DNA of 49,625 bases from Basidiobolus meristosporus CBS 931.73 (GCA_002104905.1 MCFE01000651.1:1-49625); one strand, 5' to 3'; shown: positions 40,090 to 49,476, counted from the stretch's first letter. Numbers and translations: made by a program. The notes: generated by a model from the letters alone, not told the origin.

Positions 40090-40558
40090 ATTGGTGCTTA
40101 GTGATACTCAACGATTACCTTTATCCATACTTTTATACATGATAGTCATGATTGATCAACGATTGTCAGCTACCCAAGCACAGTTTACTAAATTATCTAG
40201 CCAAAGTTAATCATCATTTTATTCAGAACAACGAAATGAAGAGGCGATTATCATTTCACATACATTTCACATTCAATAGTGAAATCACTGATCATCGACC
40301 AACTTAGCCAATCATTGGTTTGCATGACGAAAAATAAATAAACATCAATTGACCAATTGGCATCCAAGATTGGCATTCATAAGTATTGTTCTTATGTAGC
40401 CTAATATCTAGCTTTGTCAATATTACGGGATAAAATCTATGGATATTTGAGCCATTGGTCAATACTTTGCTGAGCTAGATATAGGATTTAGCATAACAAA
40501 TTATGCCAACTACTGTTATAAAATGAGCTTGTGAATAGTGCTACACTGCTCATCAAGA
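40090..40558. promoter_or_regulatory. Divergent C0/A4 promoter region, copy 1
   Basis: Conserved in four further places. It contains TAGCCAAAGTTAATCATCAT, an imperfect TTTCAC..GTGAAA dyad (about 40266-40284), the palindrome CCAATCATTGG (40308-40318), CCAATTGG (40353-40360) and GCCATTGGTCAATACTTTGC (about 40452). A TATA for C lies near 40130 (TTTTATAC on plus). Paired CCAAT boxes suggest shared control of the divergent genes; this is inferred. Confidence 0.65.
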
Positions 40559-41122
40559 ATGCAACTCACTATCGCTTTATTGGCCTTCTACATTGCCTCC
40601 ATCCAGGCAATCCCTGTTGCAATAGATGAAGCTTCTCAGGTCAGCTACGGTAACAATTCGTGTGGGGAGCAAGTAAGCCCCTGTTACCAAGAAGCTCAAT
40701 CCCCCGGATACGACTATCAACCAGAACAGGATGACGGTGGCGAGGATGATTTTGATATGACTGAGGGCGAAGGCGAAGGCGGAGACTCAATGGAAGACAC
40801 TACCACCCAGCCAGAGTTATCGTATAGTGCTGAGTCGGGTATTCCTGACTTCAATATAGCTGATATACAGCCACGACAGGCCTTGTTGGACAAAGTAAAT
40901 ACTCACTCCTCCAATAAGGCTGATGCACTATCAAAATCCAATCAGTTTGACCAGGCCCAGGTCATCGACCAAACCCTTTATCAACCCAAACAGCAACAAC
41001 CTCAAATTATCATCACTCAGCCAGCGCCTCGTAGCTATGGTGGCAGCAGAAAGAAGTACAAGAGGTCAGCCCACAAGGATTTTAAGATCAGATATTTCAG
41101 TGGGAACAGATACTTGGATTAA
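40559..41122 (+). CDS. A4, diverged family A secreted protein
   Basis: 187 aa from ATG 40559 (MQLTIALLAFYIASIQA signal peptide). Cys pair in SCGEQVSPCYQ. Long acidic linker (EQDDGGEDDFDMTEGEGEGG). The core is retained: ALLDKVNTHSSNKADALSKS, NQFDQAQVIDQTLYQPKQQQ, IIITQPA. Basic tail KKYKRSAHKDFKIRYFSGNR. About half identical to A1 outside the core, so it is an older lineage. It has B3 downstream with blocks 1 and 2 between. Function unknown. Confidence 0.87.
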   Translation: MQLTIALLAFYIASIQAIPVAIDEASQVSYGNNSCGEQVSPCYQEAQSPGYDYQPEQDDGGEDDFDMTEGEGEGGDSMEDTTTQPELSYSAESGIPDFNIADIQPRQALLDKVNTHSSNKADALSKSNQFDQAQVIDQTLYQPKQQQPQIIITQPAPRSYGGSRKKYKRSAHKDFKIRYFSGNRYLD

Positions 41123-41414
41123 TATTACGAATAAATATCCCATTTGAAGTCATTGAAACATCAGCAGCCTTAGTGTGCAAACTGCTATACCACAGGTATT
41201 AACAATGGTTGCTACTTGCCTTGTTCCGAAACCGCAACTTTAATTGGGTTTTTGCATATAAATTCTTGATAAGCACTATTTTTTAACTTTTTGAATTTCC
41301 AGTAAGAACGCTTCTTTTCCCCCTAATATCGCTCAAAGTAACAGTCTGCCCATCTACAGAGCCAGTAGATAAACTCAGGGAAGTGTTGGAGAGTGTCATT
41401 GAGGAAGTAAAAAG

Positions 41415-41500
41415 CGATATGACTCATACTACGAGTTGTCAAGCGAGCGCTCGAAGCGTGCACACAGGAATGGCACTGTTCTTACGTAGATCATTATTTC
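41415..41500 (+). other. Conserved noncoding block 1, copy c
   Basis: GCGATATGACTCATACTACG, palindrome CGAGCGCTCG (41444-41453), GTGCACACAGGAATGGCAC, TGTTCTTACGTAGATCATTA. Nearly identical to 45890-45980. Confidence 0.75.
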
Positions 41501-41637
41501 ATTGCCAGTTTGCAGAAATATCTTTCATCATAAATAATACCTTCGATTTTTTATCCCCAAAATTGTGGGTCTAATTATGAAAATTTTCCTCACTTCTTTT
41601 GTGGTAAATATAGCGCTACACCCTCTAGGCAACGGTA

Positions 41638-41787
41638 AGACTGTATATAGTACATTCCCAGTTGCTAGTTGAGTTATAGTGAGCAGTGACTGATCGGTCC
41701 TTCGGGATTAAAGGTTGTATTCACTTGATGAACTTGCCGGTGATTATTTCAACAGCCTGACGAGGACGGCCCGTTCATTCTGAGAGG
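41638..41787 (+). ncRNA. Conserved noncoding block 2, copy c (candidate structured RNA)
   Basis: TATATAGTACATTCCCAGT, GGTCC-TTCG-GGATT hairpin (41696-41709), TTCACTTGATGAACTTGCCG, CAACAGCCTGACGAGGACGG, ATTCTGAGAG. Better conserved than the DNA on either side when compared with 21859-22080. No conserved reading frame. Confidence 0.35.
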
Positions 41788-41996
41788 TTGCTAATTGATA
41801 CACAGGCTAAAATAAACCATTTGATGGAAAGTATGCTTAATACAAGCAAATGAACGAAACCTCAATAAACTCCATATAGATATAGATATATAAGCACTAC
41901 CTAGCAGTTTGTTTGTAATCTATTAGTAATGTATGGGAACCATGGGTATCCAAACTATACTATATAACTTGCTGTGCTATATATTCATCAGTGTAC

Positions 41997-42012
41997 TTCC
42001 GTGTGAACGGAA
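41997..42012 (+). promoter_or_regulatory. 5'-UTR hairpin of B3 with GNRA loop
   Basis: TTCCGT-GTGA-ACGGAA, a perfect 6-bp stem with a GUGA tetraloop ending 12 bp before the ATG. Also at 46538-46553. Confidence 0.55.
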
Positions 42013-42024
42013 CTATTCGACAAG

Positions 42025-42561
42025 ATGCGTTTTACTACAGCAGCAGTGATTTTGGCCCTCGCTTCTCTTCAACTGGCGGTTGCTGCTCCAATCGGTTGCT
42101 CTTCTCCCTGTACCAGCGAGTATAAAAGGGCTCATTATCGTAGCTCACCATGTGCACAGTATGCGGAAGGCTGCTATCAGAATGTCCAAGTTTTACCCAC
42201 CATCAAGACAACAAATATCCAAGCCCCATTGTTGCGTCAGGTGTTCACTACCGTTACCAGAAAACACGACAATCTGAGCACTGCAAATGCCAGCAGTGAT
42301 AAACGCTTCAACGTGAAGTACCAAGCAGGTCCCAGTCTCGAAGCAGAGGGCTCAGCTAGCGCATTAGAATACGCCAAGCAGAAGGAAGCCGAGCACTCGG
42401 ATGACAGTTATTCGAATCCCTATGTCTTTATGCAGCCCACCCATGATGTGCAATACTCAGAACCCATGGTTGAGACCCAATGCGTCTCAGACTGTCCTGA
42501 GCAAAATGAACAATTTCCAGAGCCTATGGAGAATACCGAATGTGCTGATAATTGCGCTTGA
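42025..42561 (+). CDS. B3, family B secreted protein
   Basis: 178 aa from ATG 42025. Signal peptide 1-20 (MRFTTAAVILALASLQLAVA). Cys25, 29, 43 and 50 in the basic N-terminal segment, core APLLRQVFTTVTRKHDNLST, NASSDKRFNVKYQAGPSLEA, acidic KEAEHSDDSYS, then FMQPTHDVQYSEPM and a C-terminal Cys set (TQCVSDCPEQ, TECADNCA). CTATATAAC about 70 bp upstream. C1 is convergent 360 bp downstream. It is about 90% identical to B5 in the 46-kb repeat. Confidence 0.88.
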   Translation: MRFTTAAVILALASLQLAVAAPIGCSSPCTSEYKRAHYRSSPCAQYAEGCYQNVQVLPTIKTTNIQAPLLRQVFTTVTRKHDNLSTANASSDKRFNVKYQAGPSLEAEGSASALEYAKQKEAEHSDDSYSNPYVFMQPTHDVQYSEPMVETQCVSDCPEQNEQFPEPMENTECADNCA

Positions 42562-42923
42562 AGTAGCCTAATAAAGCTTACATACTCTTTCTTTCAACCA
42601 TGAAGAAATAGGGAATTTACTAGAAACAGTATGAATAGTATGATGCCAAGTGAGCAATACACCAATTAATGGGCATATATACCCGGGCTTAACTCTCACC
42701 CTCCCATAAATATTCACCTCATATGATGGCTGATAAGCAGGGAGGCATAATCCGTCTGTAATGATGGTGATGGAGTAGAACATAGATACATACATTTATG
42801 CCTCTTTTCTCACTAAAAGCCTGCGGAAGGGATGAATATTTACACAATGCATATCTCTCCATGTACTCTGGTTTCCCTATTTTATTGTTAACAGCGTAGG
42901 AATCTCAGTGCTCCATGTTTACA

Positions 42924-43295
42924 TTAATATCTGTAGCGGCGTCGTTCACAACGACTACACGATGGTTGATCATAATCATCACTTTCGTATTTGTCTTCGT
43001 CCTCATCTGGGATCGGTGATTGCACATATGTAGGCGTAGATGGTTGGAATAACGTCTGATCCACCAACTGCACCTGGTCATATTGATTTGAGTTGGAGAG
43101 AGCTTGGGCATCCTGCGCAGAGTTAGCCTGGATGCTGTCCAGCAACGGAGAGACATCTGGGAAATCCGATGGGTAGTCTGTCGATGAATATGATTCAAGG
43201 TATGGTGTCTGGTTGTTATATGTATCGATGGGAGATGCATAGGATGCACCGGCCAAGAATACTAAGGTGGATAGAATGTAGGTATTGTAATGCAT
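42924..43295 (-). CDS. C1, family C small secreted protein
   Basis: 123 aa from ATG 43295 (MHYNTYIL); longer in-frame starts up to 43364 lie upstream of or inside the TATAAAAG box, so the inner ATG with CACCAAAATG context is preferred. Signal peptide MHYNTYILSTLVFLAGASYA. Tyr/Ser-rich segment, core SPLLDSIQANSAQDAQALSN, SNQYDQVQLVDQTLFQPSTP, acidic DEDEDKYESDDYD, and basic Cys/Arg/Tyr tail SCSRCERRRYRY. The core strings ALSNSNQ and DQTL.QP are also in family A. Convergent to B3 and divergent from B4. Confidence 0.88.
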   Translation of the reverse strand: MHYNTYILSTLVFLAGASYASPIDTYNNQTPYLESYSSTDYPSDFPDVSPLLDSIQANSAQDAQALSNSNQYDQVQLVDQTLFQPSTPTYVQSPIPDEDEDKYESDDYDQPSCSRCERRRYRY

Positions 43296-44062
43296 TTTGG
43301 TGCTTAGCGATACTCGACAATTACTTTTATCCATACTTTTATACCTGATATACATGATAGGCATGATTCATCAATGATCATCAGCTACCCAAGCACAGCT
43401 TACTAAATTATTTAGCCAAAGTTAATCATCATTCTATTCAGAACAACTAAATGATGAGTTGATTATCATCTCACATTCATATCACAATCAATAGTGAAAT
43501 CAATGGTGTTAATCAGTGACCAAGTTAGCCTACCATTGGGTTGCATGACGAAAAATATATAAATATTAATTGACCAATCGGCATTCAACATTGGCATTCA
43601 ATATCAGGTTTGTACTAGCAAATATCGAACCTCAAGTCTTCAACTAGGCGAGACCACTCGTGATAACTACGATTGTTTATTTATCGTATTTACGAACCAA
43701 GTATTGTTCTTACATAGATTACATGATATCTAGCTTTGTTAATATTACGGAATAAAATCTATGGATATATGAGCCTTGCTTTCCTGAGTTAGGTAATTAT
43801 CAAGTGATAGCGAGAATGCTACTTGTTGTTGCTTGGCTGGTTTTATGCGTTCCTACTATCCAAGTGACTCCTGGTTACGTTGAGATCATTTGAACGGATA
43901 TCAATAGCGTTCTTATTACCTATCCTTCATCTATCACAGCTATCTATTAAAATGTGAATACATCAACGTAGTTATGCTCATCAATATCCAAGCCTTGATA
44001 TATAGTCAAACGCACTATATATGAAAGATTGTATGAGGCAAAATACTCATTCGTCCTTCAAG
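43296..44062. promoter_or_regulatory. Divergent C1/B4 promoter region, copy 2
   Basis: Left part conserved with the C0/A4 region (AGCCAAAGTTAATCATCATT, TGACCAATCGGCATTC, GTATTGTTCTTAC); the CCAATCATTGG palindrome is degraded here. The right part (about 43790-44062, CGAGAATGCTACTTGTTGTT, CACTATATATGAAAG) is specific to B4 and recurs at 49255-49470. Confidence 0.6.
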
Positions 44063-44617
44063 ATGCGTGCAACTACTATTATGATGATTTTGGCCCTTGT
44101 GTCTCTTCAGACCACCATCGCAGCCCCAGTCCCATGCTCTTCATGTTCCCGCAAGTATAGAAGAGTCCGTCAACGTAGCTCACGATGCTCTGACCAAGAA
44201 AGCAACTGCCACTCGAGTAACCAAGTTCAACCGATTGTTGAAGTGCCAAATGTCCAAGCCCCATTATTGCGACAGGTGTTCACTACCGTTACAAGGAAAA
44301 ATGACAATCTCAACACTGCTAATGCGAATAGTGACAAGAGCCTTAATGTGAACTATCAGGCTGGCCCCAGCCTTGAGGCAGAAGGTGAAGCAATTGCCAC
44401 TGAGTTTGCTAAACAGAAGGGGGACTCTTCCTCTGCAGATGATTCATCATATCCCGTGGTTGTGGTTCAGCCCTCGCAAGACGTTCAGTATGCAACACCA
44501 GTAGTGGATACTCAATGTATTGAAGGTTGCTCAGGCCAGGATGTACAGTACATGGAACCCCTGGCAGATGCATCATGTGGTGACAATTGTGCTGATCAGT
44601 TAACTGAGCCTATGTAA
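44063..44617 (+). CDS. B4, diverged family B secreted protein
   Basis: 184 aa from the conserved start MRATTIMM (44063). An in-frame ATG at 44021 lies immediately after the CACTATATAT box and is less likely. Signal peptide to A20 (LQTTIA/AP). N-terminal CSSCSRKYRRVRQRSSRC, core APLLRQVFTTVTRKNDNLNT, NANSDKSLNVNYQAGPSLEA, then VVVQPSQDVQYATP, CIEGC and CGDNCADQ with a longer tail (LTEPM). The N-terminal SCSRKYRRVRQRS closely resembles the C-family tail SCSRCERRRYRY. AATAAA follows at about 44635. Confidence 0.87.
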   Translation: MRATTIMMILALVSLQTTIAAPVPCSSCSRKYRRVRQRSSRCSDQESNCHSSNQVQPIVEVPNVQAPLLRQVFTTVTRKNDNLNTANANSDKSLNVNYQAGPSLEAEGEAIATEFAKQKGDSSSADDSSYPVVVVQPSQDVQYATPVVDTQCIEGCSGQDVQYMEPLADASCGDNCADQLTEPM

Positions 44618-44904
44618 GACACTCTGTAGTTGATCAATAAACCTCATTGATTCATATATAAGCGATCAGAAGTAGGCACGTTACCTCTGTACTGTAACTG
44701 GAGCCTCCATTCGAGTATGTGCAATTGCCACTATGGGTGCTTCATGCTGACATGAACAACAGTGCAATTGCAACATGGTTTGTTCAATCGTAGAGTTAGT
44801 GAGGGGAGCGTACAGAACTGCGTACTAATCAACACATATACCTTAGTGTTTATAGACCAACTAATGGGGAAAGTAGCACATATGGAGATAGCCTTATTTA
44901 CTTA

Positions 44905-44957
44905 GAAATCAGATGCATAGAACACACCAACCAAGAATGTAGGCATTGTAGTACATC
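44905..44957 (-). pseudogene. C4, family C signal-peptide remnant
   Basis: Minus strand ATG TAC TAC AAT GCC TAC ATT CTT matches MHYNTYIL; it then loses homology and stops at TGA. Only the start of the signal peptide survives. Confidence 0.7.
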
Positions 44958-45517
44958 TCGATGCTTAGTGATGTTCGTTTATCCATACATCTATACATGA
45001 CTCATCGACAATCCTCGCTACCCAATACAGTTTACTAAATTATCTAGCCGAAGTTAATCATCATTTTGTTCAGAACAACTAAATGAAGAGGCGATTATCA
45101 TTTCACATGCATTTCACATTCAATAGTGAAATCGGTGGGATTGATCAGCGACCAACTTAGCCAATCATTGGGTTGCATAACGAAAGATAAATAAATATTA
45201 ATCGACCAATTGGCATTCAATATCAGGTTTGTACTTGCAAATATCGAACCTCAAGTCTTCAACTAGCCGAAACCACTCCTGATTATAAAATAAGTCTATA
45301 AGTACGATTTTTTAGACGTATTGGCGCATCAATTTATCTTATTTACGAGCCAAGTATTGTTCTTACATAGATTACATAAAATTTAGCTTTGTCAATATTA
45401 CGGGATAAAATCTATGATGTTTGAGCCATTGTCCAATACTTTGCTGAGCTAGATATAGAGTTTAGTAACTACGGTTATAAAGTGAGCTTGTGACTGGTGC
45501 TACACTGCTCATCAAGA
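44958..45517. promoter_or_regulatory. Divergent promoter region, copy 3
   Basis: Contains CCAATCATTGG (about 45164), GACCAATTGG (about 45205), TTTCACATTCAATAGTGAAA, and GCCATTGTCCAATACTTTGC near the A side. It now separates two dead genes (C4 and A5) but remains well conserved. Confidence 0.65.
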
Positions 45518-45593
45518 ATGCAACTCGCTATCGCTTTACTGGCCTAAGTACTCTAAGATCAGATATTTCAGTGGGAACAGATACTTGGATTAA
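45518..45593 (+). pseudogene. A5, family A copy collapsed to start plus tail
   Basis: ATG CAA CTC GCT ATC GCT TTA CTG GCC TAA, then AAGATCAGATATTTCAGTGG, the A4 tail codons, and its 3' flank. About 490 bp of coding DNA is deleted relative to A4. Confidence 0.85.
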
Positions 45594-45889
45594 TATTACG
45601 AATAAATATCCTATTTGAAGTCACTGAAACATCAGCAGCCTTAGTGTGTGAGCTGCTATACTACAGGTATTAACAATGGTTGCTACTAGTCGTATTCTAT
45701 AATATACATGAATCGCAACTATATTTTACCCTTTATGAATTTCCACGCTCCTTTTCTCTCTTGCAAACTTGTATATGAGGCAATTCCTATGCTCTGATGT
45801 AAATATCACTCATAGTAACAGTCTGCCAATCTACAGAGCCAGTAGATAAACTCAGGGAAGTGTTGGAGAGTGTCATTGAAGAAGTAAAA

Positions 45890-45982
45890 AGCGATATGAC
45901 TCATACTACGAGTTGTCAAGCGAGCGCTCGAAGCGTGCACACAGGAATGGCACCGTTCTTACGTAGATCATTATTTCATTGT
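45890..45982 (+). other. Conserved noncoding block 1, copy d
   Basis: As copy c, including CGAGCGCTCG. It persists although A5 is dead. Confidence 0.75.
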
Positions 45983-46114
45983 CAAGTTGAAGGGATATCT
46001 TTCGTTATAAATAATACCTTCATTTTTTTATCCCCAAAATTGTGGGTCTAATTGTGAAAATTTTCCTCATTTCTTCGGTTATACACATAGCGCTACACCC
46101 TCTAGGGAACGATA

Positions 46115-46255
46115 AGACTGTATATAGTACATTCCCAGTTACTAGTTGAGTTCTAGTGAGCAGTGACTGATCGGTCCTTCGGTACTAAAGGTTTTATGCA
46201 GTGGATGATTGATTATTTCAGCAACCTGGAGAGGACGGCCTGTTCACTCTGACAG
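46115..46255 (+). ncRNA. Conserved noncoding block 2, copy d (candidate structured RNA)
   Basis: TATATAGTACATTCCCAGTT, TGATCGGTCCTTCGG and GAGGACGGCC, CTCTGACAG retained; the TTGATGAACTTG element is partly deleted, so this copy may be defective. Confidence 0.3.
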
Positions 46256-46537
46256 CTTGTTTATTAATATTCGAACTAAACTAGTCCATTTGATGGAGAG
46301 TATGCTCAATGCAAACAAATGAATGTCTAAACTACTGGAGACTTATAAAACTACTATAGCTTATACAAGTGAGTATGTTATTTCACTTGCTGGATTCCTC
46401 AACGTCAATAAACTCCATATATATAGATATATAAGCACTACCTAGCAGTTTGTTTGTAATCTGTTAGTAGTGTATGGGAACCATGGGTATCCAAACTATA
46501 CTATATAACTTGCTGTGCTATATATTCATCAGTGTAC

Positions 46538-46553
46538 TTCCGTGTGAACGGAA
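46538..46553 (+). promoter_or_regulatory. 5'-UTR hairpin of B5 with GNRA loop
   Basis: Identical TTCCGT-GTGA-ACGGAA hairpin, 12 bp before the B5 ATG. Confidence 0.55.
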
Positions 46554-46565
46554 CTATTCAACAAG

Positions 46566-47102
46566 ATGCGTTTTACTACAGCAGCAGTGATTTTGGCCCT
46601 CGCTTCTCTTCAACTGGCGGTTGCTGCTCCAATCGGCTGCTCCTCTCCTTGTACCAGTGAGCGTAAAAGGGTTAATTATCGTAGCTCACCATGTGCACAG
46701 TATGCGGAAGGTTGCCATCAGAATGTCCAAGTGTTGCCAACCATCAAGACAGTAAATGTCCAAGCCCCATTCTTACGTCAGGTGTTCACTACTGTTACCA
46801 GAAAACACGACAATCTGAACACTGCTACTGCCCGCAGTGATAAAGGCTTCAACGTGGAGTACCAAGCAGGCCCCAGTCTCGAAGCAGAGGGCTCAGCTAG
46901 CGCATTAGAATACGCCAAGCAGAAGGAAGCCGAGCACTCGGATGACAGTTATTCGAATCCCTATGTCTTTATGCAGCCCACCCATGATGTGCAATACTCA
47001 GAACCCATGGTTGAGACCCAATGCGTCTCAGACTGTCCTGAGCAAAATGAACAATATACAGAGCCCATGGAGAATACCGAGTGTGCTGATAATTGCGCTT
47101 GA
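46566..47102 (+). CDS. B5, family B secreted protein
   Basis: 178 aa, same organisation as B3: signal peptide identical, Cys 25, 29, 43, 50, core APFLRQVFTTVTRKHDNLNT, QAGPSLEAEGSASALEYAKQ, C-terminal TQCVSDCPEQ and TECADNCA. Differences from B3 are concentrated in the N-terminal basic segment (SERKRVNYRSS against SEYKRAHYRSS) and the middle (ATARSDKGFNVEYQ against NASSDKRFNVKYQ), while the second half is nearly identical, including silent sites. Convergent with C2. Confidence 0.88.
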   Translation: MRFTTAAVILALASLQLAVAAPIGCSSPCTSERKRVNYRSSPCAQYAEGCHQNVQVLPTIKTVNVQAPFLRQVFTTVTRKHDNLNTATARSDKGFNVEYQAGPSLEAEGSASALEYAKQKEAEHSDDSYSNPYVFMQPTHDVQYSEPMVETQCVSDCPEQNEQYTEPMENTECADNCA

Positions 47103-47447
47103 AGTAGCCTAATAAGCTTACATACTCTTTCTTTCAACCATGAAGAAATAGGGAATTTACTAGAAACAATATGAATAGTATGATGCCAAGGGAGCAATAC
47201 ACCAATTAATGGGCACATATACCCGGGCTCAAATCTCACCCTCCCATAAATATTCACCTCATATGATGGCATAATCCGTCTTTAATTATGGCGATAGAGT
47301 AGAACATAGATACATACATTTATGCCTCTTTTCTCACTAAAAGCCTGCGGAAGGGATGAATATTTACACAATGCATATCTCTCCATGTACTCTGGTTTCC
47401 CTATTTTATTGTTAACAGCGCAGGAATCTCAGTGCTCCATGTTTACA

Positions 47448-47828
47448 TTAATATCTGTAGCGGCGTCGTTCACAACGACTACACGATAGTTGATCATAAT
47501 CATCACTTTCGTATTTGTCTTCGTCCTCATCTGGGATCGGTGATTGCACATATGTAGGCGTAGATGGCTGGAATAACGTCTGATCCACCAACTGCACCTG
47601 GTCATATTGATTTGAGTTGGAGAGAGCTTGGGCATCTTGCGCAGAGTTAGCCTCGATGCTGTCCAGCAACGGAGAGGCATCTGGGACATCCGATGGGTAG
47701 TCTGTCGATGAATATGATTCAGTTGAATCAAGGTATGGCGTCTGGTTGTTGTATGTATCGATGGGAGATGCATAGGATGCACCGGCCAAGAATACTAAGG
47801 TGGATAGAATGTAGGTATTGTAATGCAT
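47448..47828 (-). CDS. C2, family C small secreted protein
   Basis: 126 aa from ATG 47828, TATAAAAG about 50 bp upstream. Same signal peptide as C1. It has a 3-residue insertion (DSTESYSS against ESYSS), SIEANSAQDAQALSN in the core, and the same SCSRCERRRYRY tail. Second complete B-C convergent pair. Confidence 0.88.
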   Translation of the reverse strand: MHYNTYILSTLVFLAGASYASPIDTYNNQTPYLDSTESYSSTDYPSDVPDASPLLDSIEANSAQDAQALSNSNQYDQVQLVDQTLFQPSTPTYVQSPIPDEDEDKYESDDYDQLSCSRCERRRYRY

Positions 47829-48394
47829 ATTGGTGCTTAGTGATACTCGACAATTACTTTTATCCATACTTTTATACATGATAGGCATGATTGATCAACG
47901 ATTGTCAGCTACCCAAGCACAGCTTACTAAATTATTTAGCCAAAGTTAATCATCATTTTATTCAGAACAACTAAATGAAGAGGCGATTATCATTTCACAT
48001 GCACTTCACATACATTTCACATTCAATAGTGAAACCAGTGTTGTTGATCAGCGATCAAGTCAACCAATCATTGGGTTGCATGACGAAAAATAAATAAGCA
48101 TCAATTGACCAATTGGCATTCAAGATTGGCATTCAATATTGGGTTGGTCCTAGCAAATATCGAACCTCAAGTCTTCAACTAGGCGAGACCACTCGTGATT
48201 ATAAAATCAGTCTATAAGTATGATTTACACTATACGTGTTAGCGTATTTATTTCTCGTATCCATGAGCTAAGTATTGTTTTTACATGGATTACATAATAT
48301 CTAGCTTTGTCAATATTACAGGATATATGAGCCATTAGTCGATACTTTGCTGAGTTAGATATAGGATTTACTGTTATGCAGTTCTAGAGTTCTA
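47829..48394. promoter_or_regulatory. Divergent promoter region, copy 4
   Basis: CCAATCATTGG (about 48064), GACCAATTGGCATTC (about 48107), TTTCACATTCAATAGTGAAA and the AGCCAAAGTTAATCATCATT element are present. It serves C2 on the left; the A6 gene on the right is dead. Confidence 0.65.
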
Positions 48395-48645
48395 ACCAGA
48401 ACAGGATGAGGGCGAAGGTGAAGGTGAAGGCAGAGACTGAATGGACGGCAATACCACTCAGCTAGAGTCACGTGTTCCTGACTTCAAGACAAAGTCAAAG
48501 CTCACTCATCCGAGTCACCCAACCAACAACGCGGATGCACCCTCTCAGTCCAATCAGTTTGACCAAACCCTCTACCAGCAAAGCAGCAACAATCCCAAAT
48601 TACCATCACTCAGCCAGAAACCGCTAGCTATGGTGGTAACATAAT
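48395..48645 (+). pseudogene. A6, family A fragment
   Basis: Begins inside the acidic linker (AACCAGAACAGGATGAGGGC, EGEGEG codons). A TGA follows, then core pieces (SQSNQFDQTLYQ codons near 48550) with deletions, and the QPETASYGG region. There is no signal peptide. Confidence 0.8.
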
Positions 48646-48885
48646 CATATCTATGGCGTAGCACGATGGGGAGCAGGACAAGGCTGTCCAGTTTGCAAGA
48701 TAATAAGCCAGCTACGATTAGTGGACAGTAGATGAATTGGATAATGATGGAAATAAACAATAAATCATAGTAGCTGGGGAAGTTGTTGGCTGGCTGTCAC
48801 TGAACGCTCTGTATTAGCACGCAGTAGGCACATAAGAATTTATTTATGACAGAATGAAAAGGATTGATTATATTTGTTTGCATTA

Positions 48886-49050
48886 ATATCTGCGTCTACG
48901 GTTGCGTCGTTGACAACGGTTGCACGACGGTGAATCATTGTCGTCGCCTTCATCCAAAGCGACAGTTTGCACGTATGACGGCACAGATTCAGGTTAGTAC
49001 AATGTCTGATCGTATTGGTTCTGGTTAGAAAGAGCACTGGTTAGGTAATA
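48886..49050 (-). pseudogene. C3, family C C-terminal fragment
   Basis: Minus frame reads NQNQYDQTLY, TAA in place of CAA, then PESVPSYVQTVALDEGDDND, SPSCNRCQRRNRRRRY and stop. The signal peptide and first half of the core are missing. The Cys/Arg/Tyr tail is well kept. Confidence 0.8.
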
Positions 49051-49476
49051 GTTAATCAGAGTGAATAAAGTTAATCACTTTCAATTAGAGTTGATTGGGA
49101 TTTGTTTATTCAATATCAAGTAAACACGACAACTATCAGTATGTTGGGCAGCGCCATTCTATCATTGGTAGTATTGTGGGTTTGATTCTATAAATGCTTG
49201 AATATACAAATCCATTGATTCATAGAAATATACATGAATTGGGTAACTATAGAGTAACTGCGAGAATGCTACTTGTTGTTATTTGACAGGTTCAATATAT
49301 TACTACCATTCAGGTGAGTCCTGGTGATATCGAGAGCGTTCTTACATCCGTCACAGCAATTGAAAGCTAATCAGCTACATCAACCATCAATATCCAAGAT
49401 ATAATACGTAGCCAAATGCACTATATATCTTCCCAAGTGTATGAAGCAAAATACTCAGTAACCCTTCAAGATGCGT
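49051..49476 (+). pseudogene. B6, upstream region and first codons only
   Basis: 49255-49470 matches the B4 promoter and leader (GAGAATGCTACTTGTTGTT, ATCAATATCCAAG, CACTATATAT). ATGCG at 49471 is the B start, after which the sequence switches to the C leader in inverse orientation. Confidence 0.7.

Noticed and set aside
41638-41787. Block 2 as U3, U2, SRP or telomerase RNA
   Set aside because: I could not match the conserved boxes or template of any of these; only loose C/D-like strings are present.
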